Origin: Liolophura sinensis | Lineage: Eukaryota > Mollusca > Polyplacophora > Chitonida > Chitonidae | NCBI RefSeq assembly: GCF_032854445.1 | Contig: NC_088301.1 | Location: forward strand, 52,875,187 to 52,939,186 | Length of the DNA: 64,000 nt | Direction: 5' to 3' | Shown here: positions 24,401 through 39,739 of the stretch, in pieces | Position numbering within the stretch: position 1 is the first letter of the stretch | How the letters are laid out: each line of letters opens with the position of its first letter | Made by a program: the position numbers and the translations under genes | The notes under the pieces: model-generated | What the model saw: only the letters and a program-made list of their open reading frames with translations | Told to the model about the DNA's origin: nothing | Database searches by the model: none

Positions 24401-27400
24401 TGCTTGTTCTCAAAAACCTCACTCACAGTAATCATCCATGTTTCATCAGGTGGAGAAATTAGTATGACCCTACTGTTTAGGTGTTCCTGTAGTTCTAATT
24501 AAAAAAATGTTACTCAGAGAAAATTTATTGCAGAGGACAACACATCTGTGATCATTCCAACTCGTAAAATTTAATGTGTAAATCATCTAATTACATGTGT
24601 AGATTGGTTTGTTAATAATGACTTCTAAAATGAAGGATTTCTGCACCTAAATGTATGTAACATTTGTCAAATGGTCAAGGATATTTGTCTTATCTCTGTG
24701 TTCTGCATCATAAGTGGACTTGTTTATTCTCCACTTATTGAAAAAAAACTTATAAAACAAATACAGAGCTGTTTAGTTTAAAGATTCTTTATCTCTGATT
24801 TTAAGAAAGTCAGAATGTTCAGGTTCTAGAACCTCTTCACATGTAAGTTGCACAGGCCTTGGTTTGTAGTATTAAAGACGTTGTTTATATGTCAACTCAG
24901 CCGAGAAATATGAACGAGAAGAAGGGAATTTTGATTGGCTGTGGTGGCCCCAAGTGTCCCTGTCTACTCATCAAGAAGGATAACTGATGAGAATTCCTTA
25001 TGTACGCATGACTTGCCATTAGCATTTCTGCACAAAATGAAGTGTTGATGTAGATGCACATAAGTATGTAGCGGTACAGTCAAGCTGAGTGTGCCTGGAC
25101 ACGCACTATGATTTAACCTTGCTTTAAGCATAGGTTGTATTGTGCTTCGTCTTAAGAAAAAAATTTAAAAAAAAACATTATAAGACTCATTTTATTGCTG
25201 TTAATTCGTGGAAAATTACAGATTTCAGGGTAGTGATGATAACTCTTTAATCATCTACATGTACATATATATCTGTATTTAGTGTTGGATCCAAGAATCT
25301 TTTGTGTGGTTGGTTGTTTGATTTTTTTTTAGAAGAAAATCAATTGGCATCAAAATGACATTATGTAGAGAAAATACATCAGTTGAAGCTTGAAAATTTT
25401 TAAAATCACATATCAATTAATTATTTTATGGTTTAATAGCATAAAGACATCAAAATGTTGTGTTCAGATGTAGAAGTTAATTTTGATATTTCAGATGGAC
25501 ACAACAAGATACCTTTTCCAACCCTGACATGTACATGGTCTGGTACTTCATGTATGCTCTTGTATCCCAATGCAGAGCCACTAGGAAAGGCAGTATTCAT
25601 TATTTTTTTGTGCTTATAAATATTTGATTGTTTCCTTGGCTTGGAGAAATGGCTGTCTGGTCAGTTGGTTATTTATGGAAGTTGTAGTACTATTTTATTG
25701 CTTCCCCTACTATTGTGGGTTTCCCAAGGCAGTTTCCAGATGGTCTGTTCTGAGTGTTAGCTTGCCCATGTGGGAGTCTTGTCCATGTAGCCTGTATCAA
25801 GATGAGAGGATCTGATACTGCCCAGATGGGGGTAATCAACTTACCACCCTAGTGTTTGGACACAGTTACATACAGCTGGAACCCCACAGCGTAAATATTA
25901 ATCCAGATCAGAATACATCGGGTTTATCATTTATCATGGAAGTGTAAATCATTGTACACTCTCGGTGATGTAAAACCCACAGTACTGTGGTGCGCTTGTA
26001 AATCAACTTTGAAGTATTTCTTAAAATATTTACTGTTTGATTAATTGAGGGTGCTAACTCCACAAAACAAGAATCAAAATAAATTCAACCTTTGTATGCA
26101 GTGTTTAGAATTAGACACATATTTATCAGTGAAATAAAAAAAGTTAGTACCTGGCTCCATAACAAAAAAAGTGTTATGGTAAGAGTATTACATTTAGAGG
26201 TAATAAATAACTTTTCAAGCTAACATATTTATGTGTACATAAAATGTGTGTGGGTGAGCAAGTTTTTAACATTTCTAAATATTTGAGAATTCATGGAGGC
26301 CACAGGCCTTCTATTTTAACACAACATGATCATAATTTTGCATAATCAACCCACTTGTGTGATAGTATTCTGCCCATTGAAAAATTTAAGCGTATCACTA
26401 ATTCCAAATGTATGCCTTGAATGAAGGTATACATGCAGTGTGTTCTTGATGACAGTAGGATTACTTGCCTTTGAATTCATAGGGTCAAAAAAATATTGCT
26501 TCAGCTGTTGGCCAGTAACATGCATCTCTTCTGCACTGTTCTGTGATTCATAAGACACAGTGAAATTTTGAATACTTCCATTGTTATTCTGATACCAAGA
26601 GAAATAAAAAAAGTAAATAAATAAAATTGATATATATAGATTACATGTATATTGATATAAAATTGATTTAATATTCTTGTATTTTGTTTGTTCTTAAATA
26701 CATGCATGTATGTTGAAGGGTCTGATGGTTTCAAAGATATGCATGCTTATCTGAATTAAAAAAATAAAGAGCTGTGGGAGGAAGTACATGTGTTTAAGTA
26801 CATTTCCTCCTGAAATAGCATAGGAATCTCAAGAGCAATTTAGTGATAGGAAGAAGCTGCGTTTAAGAGCCTTGTCTCAAGAACTAGATCATCACAGATG
26901 CAAGAGCAGAGAATTTAAATGTGGCTGATTTAATTTGCCATGCCAACGTGGAAATCACCAGTCGATCTCTGCTGATGTGGAAATTTCTAAATAGGATTAC
27001 CCTGACCTAGGAACACATTGCACATCCCTGAAGAAATCCTTGAGGCTGTGAGCCTTAGAACCGGAACTGCATCTTGTAGAATATCTTAATCACTCAGTAC
27101 TCTGTGTGAGTGTTCCAAATGTTTAAGGGAGTGTTCTGTTCTGTCACAACCGTGTAATCAAATACCATTTAGTTTTTTGCTTTTAATATGAAAAACACTT
27201 CAAGAAAATATTTTTTATTGCCTTCTCTCTTTAAAGTCATTAAAACTATTAACATTTCATTGAATGGTTTGTTTGAATATGTAGCTGTTTTCCCTCTGAG
27301 TGAATAATTCATTAAAAAATTTATTGAAATTTACGTAGCCTTTGGCAAAAATGAAAAGTATGTACTGTATCTTGACCCACTCTTAAAATTTTAAAGGAAA

Positions 27401-30400
27401 TTTTACGTAAATTTCCTCTTTAATCATGAGTTATGAACAAAATTCTTTCCAAAATGGATACTATCAAAAACAACACTGCATGTATTTTTATGATAGCAGC
27501 CTTGGCGTTTTTAGCTATAAATCATCTCACGCAGTTCAGTGGGTGCACTGTCCACATTGTACTCTGTTTTATTGATTCAAATTTTTTCTGGTTAGAATAA
27601 TAGGATGTACAGTGTTGTGTTAAGTGATGAACCTGTTTTAACATTGAAGTAATGTGGAAGATTTGTTAGATTTGAGATAGTGATACAAGTCATACATGTA
27701 TGTGCAGAGTGGAAGGTTTAGGTTAAATGGCGGATAATTTAGTGCTTTGCTCATGTGTGATGCATGAATATTTTCACCATCAGTCATTCACACTCCATTG
27801 GCGGAGCAGAAAATTATTGAGGTTAAGTTGCATGTATCCTTGTTTAATAGGTCTGATTATGTCAAAATGATACGTCAGTATTATCTTTTGAAGATGCCAA
27901 GGTTCATTCTTACACTGTTTAGAGTAGATGAACCCATCATCAATAAAGCTTGGAGCATTGGTACATCATGTGCACTGGCCTTCAAAAACGTCTACATGTA
28001 TTTTAAGTAACAGCGGTATATTTAAGTGTGGTAGTCAGGATATGATGGGGAATGATGCGTCTTTATGTCTCCCAATATTAAAGGTCATCTTGATCTTGGG
28101 GGTAGAGAACCTGGCATATTAAGGTAGGGAATCGGCCCTACAAAGGTACAGTAAGAAAGGGTAAATTTCAAAATCTCAGCTGAATTCTATACATTTCGGA
28201 ATCATAAGTATAAAACTTGGTAAAAGAGTCCATAAAAGTTTCATGGCCATAGAAAAGATGGTTGCTTAGTGATAACCTGTCAGATATGCACTTTCAATCA
28301 AAAAATTTGGATTGGACCAAGATTCTGTGTTTTTAATTTACTGTATGAAGATCGTATGTAGTTGTGTGGTTTGTTTCATTTTTTGGTTAACTTATAAACT
28401 TCATAGTATGATCAATTTTGTGATACTTTGAAAGTTTAAATCCATATTTCTGCAGACGTTGGGAAAGCATTCCCTTTTATACTGGTAATTTTGATGCTGC
28501 TCTTACTTGACACTTTATAGTGGAAAGGCAAGTACTGGCCACTTCAGTGTTAAGAAACATGCTTTAATTGCTGGCTTGTCATTTGTTTCACCCATTCTCA
28601 CCTCAGCTTTGTGTCCAAATTTATGTTGAAAATGATGTTAAACTGTAGTCATAAAGACGAAGACTTTATTAGTTTATTATTAAAGAATTTGATATTCAGA
28701 CATGGTTTTAACACTGTTAATTAGTTAAACAAGTTTGTTTTGTTTGAATGAAGGTGTACAGATAATGACATTTTTTTTGTTGGGTCAAAACATGCCCGAT
28801 TTTGAAGGTCGTGTTTGGCAAGGTTAAGGAAATGCAAAATTCTTGTGCTTGTACGCTAATTACTGTCATGTGATTATGTTTCACTGTCGTGTTTCGTCTA
28901 CAAATTGCTATGTTGCTAAGGGAAGTGTTGGCCGTATGAATGATTGATCATGGTTGAACTTGACCTCAATCTTCTTCTGCAGTTAAGACCAAGTTTGTTT
29001 GTGGTAATGTTGGCATTGGCACAGTGAGCTGGGATCAGGGTTAGCAAGATTGTGATTTTGTTAGAAAAACATCCGATACAGTTCGGTTTCTTGGCTTCAA
29101 AGAAAGCTGATAGGGTTATGTGAAAAATTGGGATTGTTCAGTTAATTGTGTGTTTTACACATACATCTTGTGAACATCAAAAATTTCCTGAATTTTTTAT
29201 GGTTAGTGATGCCTTGGATTGCTTTGAACAAGCACATTCAAAGTTTTAGGTTCACATTGTGTGAGAATCATTCAAATATATGCTACAATATCCAAGTCTT
29301 TGTTTTCATATAAATGAAAAAGATGAATTTGTACAATCTTCATTGATACATCATACTTGTAGACGTGTACAAGCTAAGGAACAGACATTATGAACTATAA
29401 TTTTAGTGAGCCATACTTTTATGATTGTGTATAGATGTGGTTCATAAAGTAATAATAATAACATTTCAAACTCCACCTACATGTATAAACATTTGTATTT
29501 TGTAATAGTTGTTACCATAACTTTTGTGTTAGACACGTGGCAGTTGATGAAGGAAGAAATATGCAGATTGAAGATTATTATAAAACATGGTGATATTTTA
29601 CTTGTCCATACAATCATTATCATGGGCAAGTAACATATATATGTCACACTGGCTAGTGTATACAGTAAGCTGAAGGTTCAAAGCTTTTGTGCAGTTACAG
29701 TAGTGTTTTTTATGGATCAGGATGTATATGCGTATGTGTGTTTTCCATGTGATAAAGGCAATTGTGTCAACATTTCATTCCACCATTTGCATTTCATCAT
29801 TCTTGATATGTTATTCTCAAATAATGACATCTTATCTGGTCAGGCGAAAAAAGGAAGATGTGCTGGTGTTAGGAGATGACTGAAAGATGACTCATGTCTT
29901 ACCTGGGACATTGTTTGCACTTTGCTAAGTCTTGATTCAGTAAGGGTTGAATCAAACACTATTCTGAAGATCTTCAGTCCCAGAGATCACTATGCTGTGT
30001 TCTGATTAACTGGGGCATAGCACCTGTTACTGCATACCCCATTTTCTTGTTGAGGGGTACATATACATTTAGCTATACAGTGTAGTAGAAGACAGTAAAC
30101 CTGATGATCCTCAGGTTGTGTTGTTCATTTGTTATCTAGTGGACTAGTACATTTAGCTTAGGCTAACCTATAGCATTTTTGTGTGTTTACAATACACCAT
30201 AATTAAAGTCACACATTGTCCAAATGACAATTTGGTACAAGTATGTAAGAATCTAAATTCTCTTTAAAAGTGAAATTAGATTTTTAGGTTGATGTGGTGA
30301 TTAAGGCTTTCGGTGAAATAGGTTTTTGTAACCTTTATGAAAAATAAACTCAGACAGTGTTCCTGCAGTAGTAAATGATACAATTATACATTAACATTAG

Positions 30401-31861
30401 TGGTACAGTATAATCGAATAACCAAGATATAACATAGACATGCTAGGTACTACATTCATAATACAAAGTATGTCTAATAAGTACAAAATTCATTCTTGTT
30501 ATAGCTGAAGGCCTCATTTCTTCAGGTCAGAATTCTCTCTAATACAAGAACTTTACCATAGTATCAATCCAGAATATGATGAGCTAGAACCGTAGGTTAA
30601 TCTCAACCTGTCTGCATGTACACATTGTCATGGCGTATGCATCGGGTGATGTACGTGTAAATGTGGGCTAGTTTGCAGTCAGTCATGATTAATCTGCTTA
30701 ATTAAGGTGGGTACTAGCTATTCCAACACCAGCCTTTTCATTGTCAGTAGGTGTACCTTTAGGGGTGAAGAAATGACAGCCCCCACAATTCATACATGCC
30801 AACCTCTTTCTATCCTAGTGTTAGTAGCTACTGCGATGTACATGTACATGAATCACATGCTTTTCAAGCCTGTACTTGCTATAGGTGTATATGTATATAT
30901 ATGGTGATCAGTTGTATTGTTCTACAAATGTATGGATTTGTAGTTAACCCTTAAATTAATCTTCTGTCTATAGGCAATAATTTTTTACCTTTTTGTGCAA
31001 AGTGACTAGTCATAATTTTATTTTCCATGAATTATTTGTACTTTTCATTAAAAGAGTGCTTTACTTATCATGCCACACTTCAGTTTTTCGAAATTGAGGT
31101 AACTTCCTTGTTTTCTGTGTTCGTTTACTGCATGCAGAAGTTTTTGTTTTCTCTCCATTTTGACCAATGAATGTTGTTGATTTGTTGTTTAATTGATAAA
31201 TATAATGTATATCTTTTTATTATATCAATCTGGGTTCACAATTCTACATTTCTCAAAGAGATGCCAAAACTTCCTTGTCTGAAGTCTCAGTCAGTTAAAT
31301 GCTTCGATATTGTTTATGTTGTACATGTGCAATCATAAATGAAGTTTTAAATCTGGTTGAATGTTACTCCTATAATCAGCCCCAGGAGACAGAGGTGCAT
31401 TGTCATTGAACCTTTTTGATATTCTGCTTTGACTAAGGGACTAAATATAGAAAAACAGAACAAAAGCAGGGTGGTGGTTTTATCAGTGATGAAGGAAGTC
31501 CAGGCTGTTCAGACTGCTCAAGGCAGCCTTTATCAGGTTAGGTTTCTGTGTCTGGGAACAAGAAGTGCAGGGAGCAGATAAGGGGACTGTTTTGGGTCAC
31601 AGACTGTTGCCCTTTTGGGGTAGGGGTACTGGGGAATCTCTGTGCCCTTCAGCCTACCCCCAGTGGCACAGTGCTATTAGGTTCCTATGGAGATCACAAC
31701 AGTTGGGACAGCTAGATGGTCGTGTCAGTGTATAAATTAGCTCTTTTAAGCAGTATTTTTCCAATAAACAAAAATTATATTCATTGGAAGAAGTCGTTGA
31801 AATACCACCCTTAGCAACCAAATGCTTAGAGGCAGTAAAAGCTTGAATTCTTAGGCAATGG

Positions 31862-31898
<37 letters not shown>

Positions 31899-34800
31899 AT
31901 TTGATTAGCACATGTTCTGTACATAGACCTTTTAAAGACAGGTTGACCGACTAACTCTTCTGTGAGATACTTCTGGCATAGAAATCATATGTATTGTTAA
32001 ATACTACAAAAGAAGGAAATATGTGATGGTCTTATACAAATTAAACCACTTCCTGTATCTCATGATTGTTTCATTATTTTAAGCTTCTATTATAGTTTTC
32101 AGTTCCACTTTCAAATGACTTAAATATTGAATTCGAATATTTACCATAAGGAGAAAGAATGCTGCTTATAATGTGAGGAAAACAGACATGCATCTATATA
32201 CCATTGCCATGATTTAATGGCACAATCCTTGCTAATACAAGTTTGTACTGACACACATAGCATCAGGTGTTTTCTTATTTTATTTTCAACATCCTCTGTG
32301 CAGTTGTGTTCTGTCCCTTTCTCACTCCATACCCTTTGGTGTCTACAGCATGAACACAAATATTTGTCTCCTGAAATGATACATCTTTAAGCCCCTGCTG
32401 GTGCCTTTGGCACCATGAGATAAAGATGACAGCAGCCTCTTGGGCTCCAGCCTAACCTTTCTTGCTCCCCTATATAGTATGAGGTTTAACGGGTGAAGAA
32501 AACCTGTGACCCACACCAGTTTTTCTTTGGATTCTCCAGGTTAAGTTACAGGAAAAATCTGGGCTGTGCCCATAGCCTCTAGATTTCAGTAACCCAGAGT
32601 ATACGGTGATTATATACTTTAGCAAAGAACTAGATGTTCATCAGAGTTGGCCAGAGTAGTCTCCCTTTGTTGAAGCAATACCTAGCCAGTTGTGGCCATT
32701 GCATGTAGAATTATTTGTAGGCAACATGACGGCTCTTATATGGTAATGTGAGATTTGAAATAACCAAGGGTTTGCAGCTGTTAAGCAATCTTGAGTAATT
32801 ACCTCCAAGGAAATAATAAATACATGTGCATGAGTGGGAGTGGAAGTTATCCAAAGGACTCAATTTAGTTAGGAATGCTTTAAAATTAGATCCACATTTG
32901 TTTAGAATTACAAGCTTTCTCCTAAGCATGTACATTTGATGAAGTATCATGCACTGTCTTACAATTTATATAAAGAAATAGTGGGCTGAAGGACAGAAAA
33001 TGTCTGGTTATAAGGTACTGTTGAGAAAGATGTACTACATTATTGTAAAAGTCATTGTTTACATTCATAGATGTGACTTGTGTTCAAACTTCCAACCTTT
33101 GGGCCAAAGCCTTCTGTTAGTTTTCAAGGACTTTTATCCTTATGACGTATGTACTAAAATCACCAGTGGTGCTCATAAAGAACCATATACATATATTGCA
33201 CAGGCACAAGTTTTAGGAGCATGAGATGCGTTGTGTATGCATGTAAACATCATCATAATGTACACATGCACATAGCCTGTCTGCTCAGGGGGAAGGGGGC
33301 ACTGCAGGCCCTCTGAGGTCTACAAGTCTGCTGAATGACATCCTTGGAGTGAAGCTAGTGGATGAGAACAAGAGGTTAAGGCACCCTCTCAGGCCCAGAT
33401 TACATTTCACATGTACTATGTAAACTACAGCAGCAGGGGTGCTGAGATAAAGAGCAGTCTCATCATCTAGGTTTATAGAATCCATGCAGTGCTTGGGAGA
33501 CAGAACCGGACTGAGAGGCATGCCCTGAGCTCCAGGTTAAAATCTTTGAGCTATCAGAGGCTTAATTCAATATTCATTACTAATGGAGACATTTTTTAAA
33601 GTTCAGTTAGCTAATAATGTGTTATCTCACTTGTATGGAAAGAAAATAACCTCTTGGTGAAGGAATCACTGGGTTTTTTTTAAAGAATTTTCACAAAGGC
33701 TAATTCCCTTTGCAAGATGTGAAAGGATATCTTTTATTGTTTTCATAAATATGTTACAAAGAATTACAGTCATACTGTACATAAAATATCATCAATATTA
33801 GCATAAACATATACACTGTATCTATATTTATATACATATATACACAATGTATCACATATTAATGCTTGACATTGCCTAGTTATCTCCCTTTAGCTAGTTC
33901 ATTTTCTTCCTGCCTGAACCTATATACATGTAATGCAGTGTATATGTACTTAAAACATTGTAAAAACACCAAAAGACATTGTAAAAAACATTAGAAAGTC
34001 CAATTTCTGTTAGAGCCCAGACATCTACATGTATGTAATTGCAGATCTGTTATTTGTTACTTTTTTTACTAGCATGTTTAGTAGAAAAAAATACTTTGAA
34101 ATGTGAGAAGCCTTATGATGCTTTATGTGTCAAACGCATCTTGTCTAGGAGACGTGCCTGTCTAGGGCGGTATACATCTCCCTATACAGGTCTTGAAACG
34201 TTTGTCTCACGAGTGTTTTCTGTTGGACTCCATTGACTTGGAAGTAGAGACAGCTTTCTTTGTTTCTTGGGAAAGTGATGAACATGTAAATGGTGTCCAT
34301 TCTGCTCTCGTAATGTTTCTAAGGTAAGAATTTGTGCCTCTTGTTTTAAGTTGTCCAAGATTGAAGAGTACATTTGATGAACCAAAATCTGCTATTTAAA
34401 TGTATGTACTTTTTAGATATACTTTAATAGTATGCATTTTTTAAAGTGTTTATACTATATTTTATTTTATGCAGTATACATCTAATTAAATCCGACATGT
34501 AAAAAAAAAATGCAAATTGCAAATTGTTTTTCTTCTGTTTCAAAAGCATTTGTTTTTGTGAAACTATTCTCTTTGTGACAGACCATCCAAATCTATCGAT
34601 TCTGTTCTCTGGAAAGACGCCTGTTTTTCTGATATGAGTGAATCGGTCAGTAGAATTAGCTAATGAATGTTCCATATGAGCTACATGTAAATGTCCTGGC
34701 AGACAAAGTTTTCAGTGGTCAAAGTGAAGGTATGTTTTCGTAAATGCTTTTCACATTATTGAAAATGAAATTACAAAGAGGTAGGGTGCCGACCCTATGC

Positions 34801-37800
34801 CGAATTTGGTAAAGTTTGGCCCATATCCACCTTCCCGCTTAATTCAGTTGTATTAACTTTGCAGCAACAAGGTTACAGCTTTGCATGGTTGCCATTTTTA
34901 TTGGTCATCCTGGATTATGTTTATTGGCCATCTGTATCAGATTTGCGAGCTCTTTCAGCACAGGCAGAAGAAATTCAAAACACACATGTTGATTTGAAAA
35001 ATTTAAATGCTGAAAAATAATGTAGGTGTGGGATACATTATCTTCAGCTTGTGTATAAGAGAGATCTTTCAGGCCAGATGTACTGAATGTTGTGAAAGTT
35101 TATAAAAATTACAAAGGTAGTCTCCTAACATGTGTGATTATTATGGATATGCATGAAATGATGCACTTGGGAAGGATGAACTGGATGGGACCATGTATAT
35201 TTATAGTCATATATTTAGCTTATAGTTATAGATTTAACATATGGGTGCTAGATTTGTCAAGGGAGGTAAGCATGAATTGTAATATAGAATCATGAGTTAC
35301 CTGCCTTCAGTAGGCCTGTGTTTGACAAGATTTTATTCATGGTTTACAGTAATAGGTCCATGTAGCATGAAATACATTTACATGGACATGTATAATTCAG
35401 TAAGGGAGGTGGAGAGGTCTCAAGTTAGCTTGTAACTGTTATTGAGCAGATAATTTCAGACAGACTTTTAGAAGCCATTCATGTAATCTGGGTTCTATAC
35501 CTACTGATAAATACATGCAGAAATGTTTTCCCGAACAATTCAACCTAATTCATGCTCACTGTGATATGCACAGAATTAGAACATCCTTCTAATTTCATTA
35601 CATAGATTTTTTGTGTAGTTAATGTTTGTACATATTTATTTATCATGCTAATAGAAATCTTGCATGCGTTAAACAACTTAAATACATAGTAGCAACCTTT
35701 TTAATAGAAAACATGAGACTATGCTCTTCATCAGTGTTTATGTTCTGCCTGACACACTTTGGTCACATGCTCTTTGTGTTAGGTACACATTTCTCCTGAA
35801 CAGTCCTCATTGTTTGCCTGTTCATGTATTTTTAAGGTAGCCCTGCAAAGTTGGCACAATACCTCCACCATACACAGAAATACATTGGCTGTGTTGGTTG
35901 CCTTGGGGAATGTTTTCTTACAAACAGCAACAGTGTTTTGAGATATCAGTTATTATTTTCATCTGCTGTGGACGCAAATTATGCATGAATATGTATTCAG
36001 AAATGTACAAATATACTATTATAAGCTTTTAGAGATGAAAGGTGCTTGTAGTGTTGGTTTTCAGGTATATGTTCATAAAGAAATGAATGATCTACATGTA
36101 AATTACTTATTTTAACCAGTTGACTGTTGGTTTGGAAAATCAGCTTTTATGATATGTGTGTGTTAGTTCCTTCTGAACTAACACTAAGTGTGTGCTCGTT
36201 CACTTCTTTCTGCTAAATTATTCATGCTGAGCTTCAGACAGTTATTTACATTTTTTAGGAGATGGCATTCGTTCAGCTCCATATGTCCTTGTATGTTCTA
36301 TTGTGATGTTTGGCTGATCTTATTTTCGAAGTTTGCATCAATGTTTATTTGTGGTTTCAGACATAGTGGTTTCCATATTTTAATGCAATGGATGCACCAA
36401 ATTTCTTAAGTTAGACGTTTGTTGTATTTTTTTTACCATTAAGGTAGCCATGACTAAAGAATATTTATTCACCAGTTGACTTTCTCTCCACCTGCTGGCC
36501 CTCCATGTAAGATAATATCTTCAATATATATATTGTATTTATCAAAACACCTATTCAGCAGTCTTTGCTTATGTGATACGATAAGCATTACCTGACAAAA
36601 CATCTGCTTGTGTACTTGTTTGTTCCTTGACAGTGTCCAGCATATAATGGCTACACCTACTTTCATAAACATTTGTGTGTTTCATTAGTACAGTTCTTCT
36701 GCTTCAATTTTTTCACTGCTTTGATCAATCTTGCCTTTGCCAAACACACCCTATTATTGATTACACTAGGTTGCATTGAAGGGACAGAAGTTCAAGGTGC
36801 ATAAAGATGTAATCTGTGCAAGGAATGTGATAATACGGAGTATTTAAAATCTTTCAGATCTTTTTATAGTACATCTCTATGCAGGAGGCATGTTCTTTAT
36901 TTTCTTGCTTGAGTAAAACTTTTGTCCCCTGTAAAGCATAAGGCTACATGAATGTGTACATGTTAATTTTTGTTCATTAAAACTTCTGATAGTTGTTGAA
37001 AAATGCTGAGTCACACATACATCTGTTAATTTTTTTTAAAAATAGTTCTCCTTTTTCATTGTGTTTATAGCATTTTATTTCATCATGTTTGAAGCTGATA
37101 CAGGGTTCAGTGGGCTATGTCATGAAAGATGCGTCACAGCAGATAAGACTAAGGATTGCTAGAGGTCATTTCCTTGTCCCTGTTATAGGCATCCAGTGGT
37201 TTGCCAGACTCACCATGACCGGGATACATGCTGGGCAGTATCAGTCAAATGAGGTCTGGTGAACATAGTGATATAATTGCCAATCTACTCTGGACACAGA
37301 CAATACTGTATTGATGGGAATTTGAGATCAGATTATGGTAACATTTTTGACCCTAGTAATTTTCCAGATTTTCCCCATTCACTCATGCCTTTATCACCTG
37401 TTCCAATGGCACAACCCTACTCAATGAGTCAGTGGATATTGATTGCGTCATACCAGCTGAAAAGGAAACCACTGGATTCCACGGCTTGTTGATTCTAACA
37501 CAGGAGACTTTGGGTGCCTTCGGGCTAGTGTATCTCACTGTATTTGTACAAGTCTAGATGCACTGACGTCGGTGTGTAGCAATCCAGTTGCGCCATGCAG
37601 TTTTACTGGCAAGTGTTTTTTTTGTAGGCTCTGGAATGACAATCTAACTAATGGCACACCTGGCACCCAACCATTGTTTTTGTTTCCTCCCCAGAGACTT
37701 CTGTGTGCGCCGTTATTGGATTTCAGTTTGAATGTTGCCAAGTTTGGTATGGCGTCAACATGTAGGTACACAAGTATACATTGTTAATACTATCCTAAGG

Positions 37801-39739
37801 GGCGAGGAAAGGAAGCAGGATTAATGTAGAGGTATACATATACATCTGTATGTATACATGTTTTACTTATCCTTGTCCCTGATGACCAAGCCAGCATTCG
37901 TGGAGTTGCAGCAGAAAGCATCCATTGATATAAAGTGCATGTAATAGCCTGAGGCAGCAGGGAAAAGGCCAGCTCATCACCTCTAATCATTGATTCTGAA
38001 AATGTCTTCGTTGTGAGCCAGTTGTAGTCTACAACTCTGGACAGACACTGCACTCTGTTGTTTGAGGATGGACAAGAGTCATGTTTGTCACACTTTGACA
38101 AAGTGTGTCCACCAGGATATTACACGGAAGTTACTCTCAAGCCTTATGGGAGATAAACCTGTTTAAAATTATCCTTGGATACTCGACAGCTCTAGTGAAA
38201 TGGCAGATCTCGCTGATTGGTTTCCTTGTACGCAGTTTTAAATGGTACTCAGCGGATTATCATGTAACATTGTGAAAACCATTACCTCAACACTTAAGTT
38301 GAGAGAAGCTAGAAATGTGCTGATGTCAGCTATAGTCAGGAAGTAGATTTGCAGAAGAAGGAAATTATTACAAGGTACTAAAAAGTAAGACCTGCTGCTC
38401 ACTCAAAGAAAAATTAAGGTGAAACTTTTTGTGAAGTCGAAGAAGGAAGTAGGATTCTTGGAAAATTCACTGGAAATATAGGTTGCATTAAAATTCTCAC
38501 CTGAGACAAGGGATATTACCAAATTTGATGTCAGAATTACAGGTGCATATGTCGACAGTTGGCTGACGACAGCTTTAATGCCACTATGGCTCCTTTCAGA
38601 AGTTGAGAGCAAAGTATCTGCGGTTAGAAAGGATTGAATGTAGGACATTGGAGCAATGCCCTGGTGTCACTTCATGACACCTCCTGCTGGATGACTGGGA
38701 AGCCTTGGGAACCTTGCATTACTTGCTGTGGGCTCATACTCTGCCAAATTGTCATCATTCTGGCTGTGTGATGGCATGCAGCCTGTGAACTAAGATGACT
38801 TGCGCTTAATCTGAATTGCGGTTAGAAGATTTGTTGCTGAGAAACGTCCTTGGACAGTGTTTATGGCTTTAAGTCAACACACCCAAGCCTCTTTGCTACG
38901 CCTGTTTGTTGGAGATCCACTGTTTTATTTTCTTTAACAGGGGAACTGGAGGAAGTAGGCCATGCTATCAGTATGAAGAGAGCATGGATTACCTGTGACC
39001 AAATTTCAGATATTGTTGATTGAGGTGAAGACCATACTACCTGTGTTAACGTGGTTCATCGTGTTTTAACATTATAGGTTTTTATTCATAGGTAGAACTT
39101 CTGGATCAGCACATAAGCAAACTGTTCATTCATAGGAGATCTTTTTAAAAGATGCTTCACACTCTTACTGTGTAAGTCACTAAAAGCTCTGTGAATTGAA
39201 TATTGGCTTGATTCTGAATCTGTGATGTCAGCTGTGTTAGATTAAGGAAACTATGTGTTTCCTCATTTCTGAACATTGACCAGGCAACAGAAACCTGCAG
39301 TTTGAGAATAAAAGAGCTATGTTTCACAAGTACACGCCTATTGTGCATACAACAACAACAGAGCCTGTTTTGTGACAGGGAGAGTTGAAAGGATGTCTGC
39401 CGTTTGTGTTTTAGGGGGTGGACAGTTCATGATGAAAGAGACTGTTAACTGAATTGAATTCTTGCCTGTACCCACAAATTTCTTGTGCAATCAGTTTGCC
39501 ATGCTAACAAGTTTATTCAGCTTCAGCCTGGATTGATGGCCCTAGCCAAACCTTACATGTTTACTGGGTCTAAATCAGTAAAGAGTAGAAAAAAGATGTT
39601 GATTTTATTTCATTAACGAAACATCCAGTCAACTGCAGGAAATTTGATCAAGGAATCGTAAATGTAATTCCTTGAAATGACGGTGCAATGGAGAGGGTAT
39701 CCTGAGGCTAAATATTTACATATATTTACAATCTGAGCT
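21428..39739 (+). other. Long 5' intron, second part
   Basis: No exon is supported. The sequence is AT-rich with many TACATGTA octamers, poly-T and poly-A runs, and scattered chance frames of 60-100 codons on both strands. A frame open from about 34,161 to a GTAAGA donor at 34,323 is noted among the rejected items. Confidence 0.4.
31866..31897. repeat. (AT)n microsatellite, about 32 bp
   Basis: An uninterrupted AT alternation inside the intron. Confidence 0.95.

Noticed and set aside
25495-25630. Open frame after a TTTCAG acceptor-like site, phase 2 compatible
   Set aside because: No usable donor at its end, and no homology recognised. A terminal exon stopping at TGA near 25,625 would leave a very short protein.
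34161-34322. Open frame of about 54 codons running into a GTAAGA donor (34323) in phase 2
   Set aside because: There is no start codon except three codons before the donor, and the best acceptor (TATACAG at about 34,188) would be phase 0, so it cannot follow the phase-2 first exons. An overlapping minus-strand frame (34,182-34,385) is equally open, which suggests chance.
34691-34729. ATG frame of 13 codons (MSWQTKFSVVKVK) ending at GTATGT
   Set aside because: Very short, phase 0, and not compatible with the phase-2 series.
37790-38101. 103-codon minus-strand frame
   Set aside because: Reads somewhat like protein, but no family, splice or start evidence supports it.
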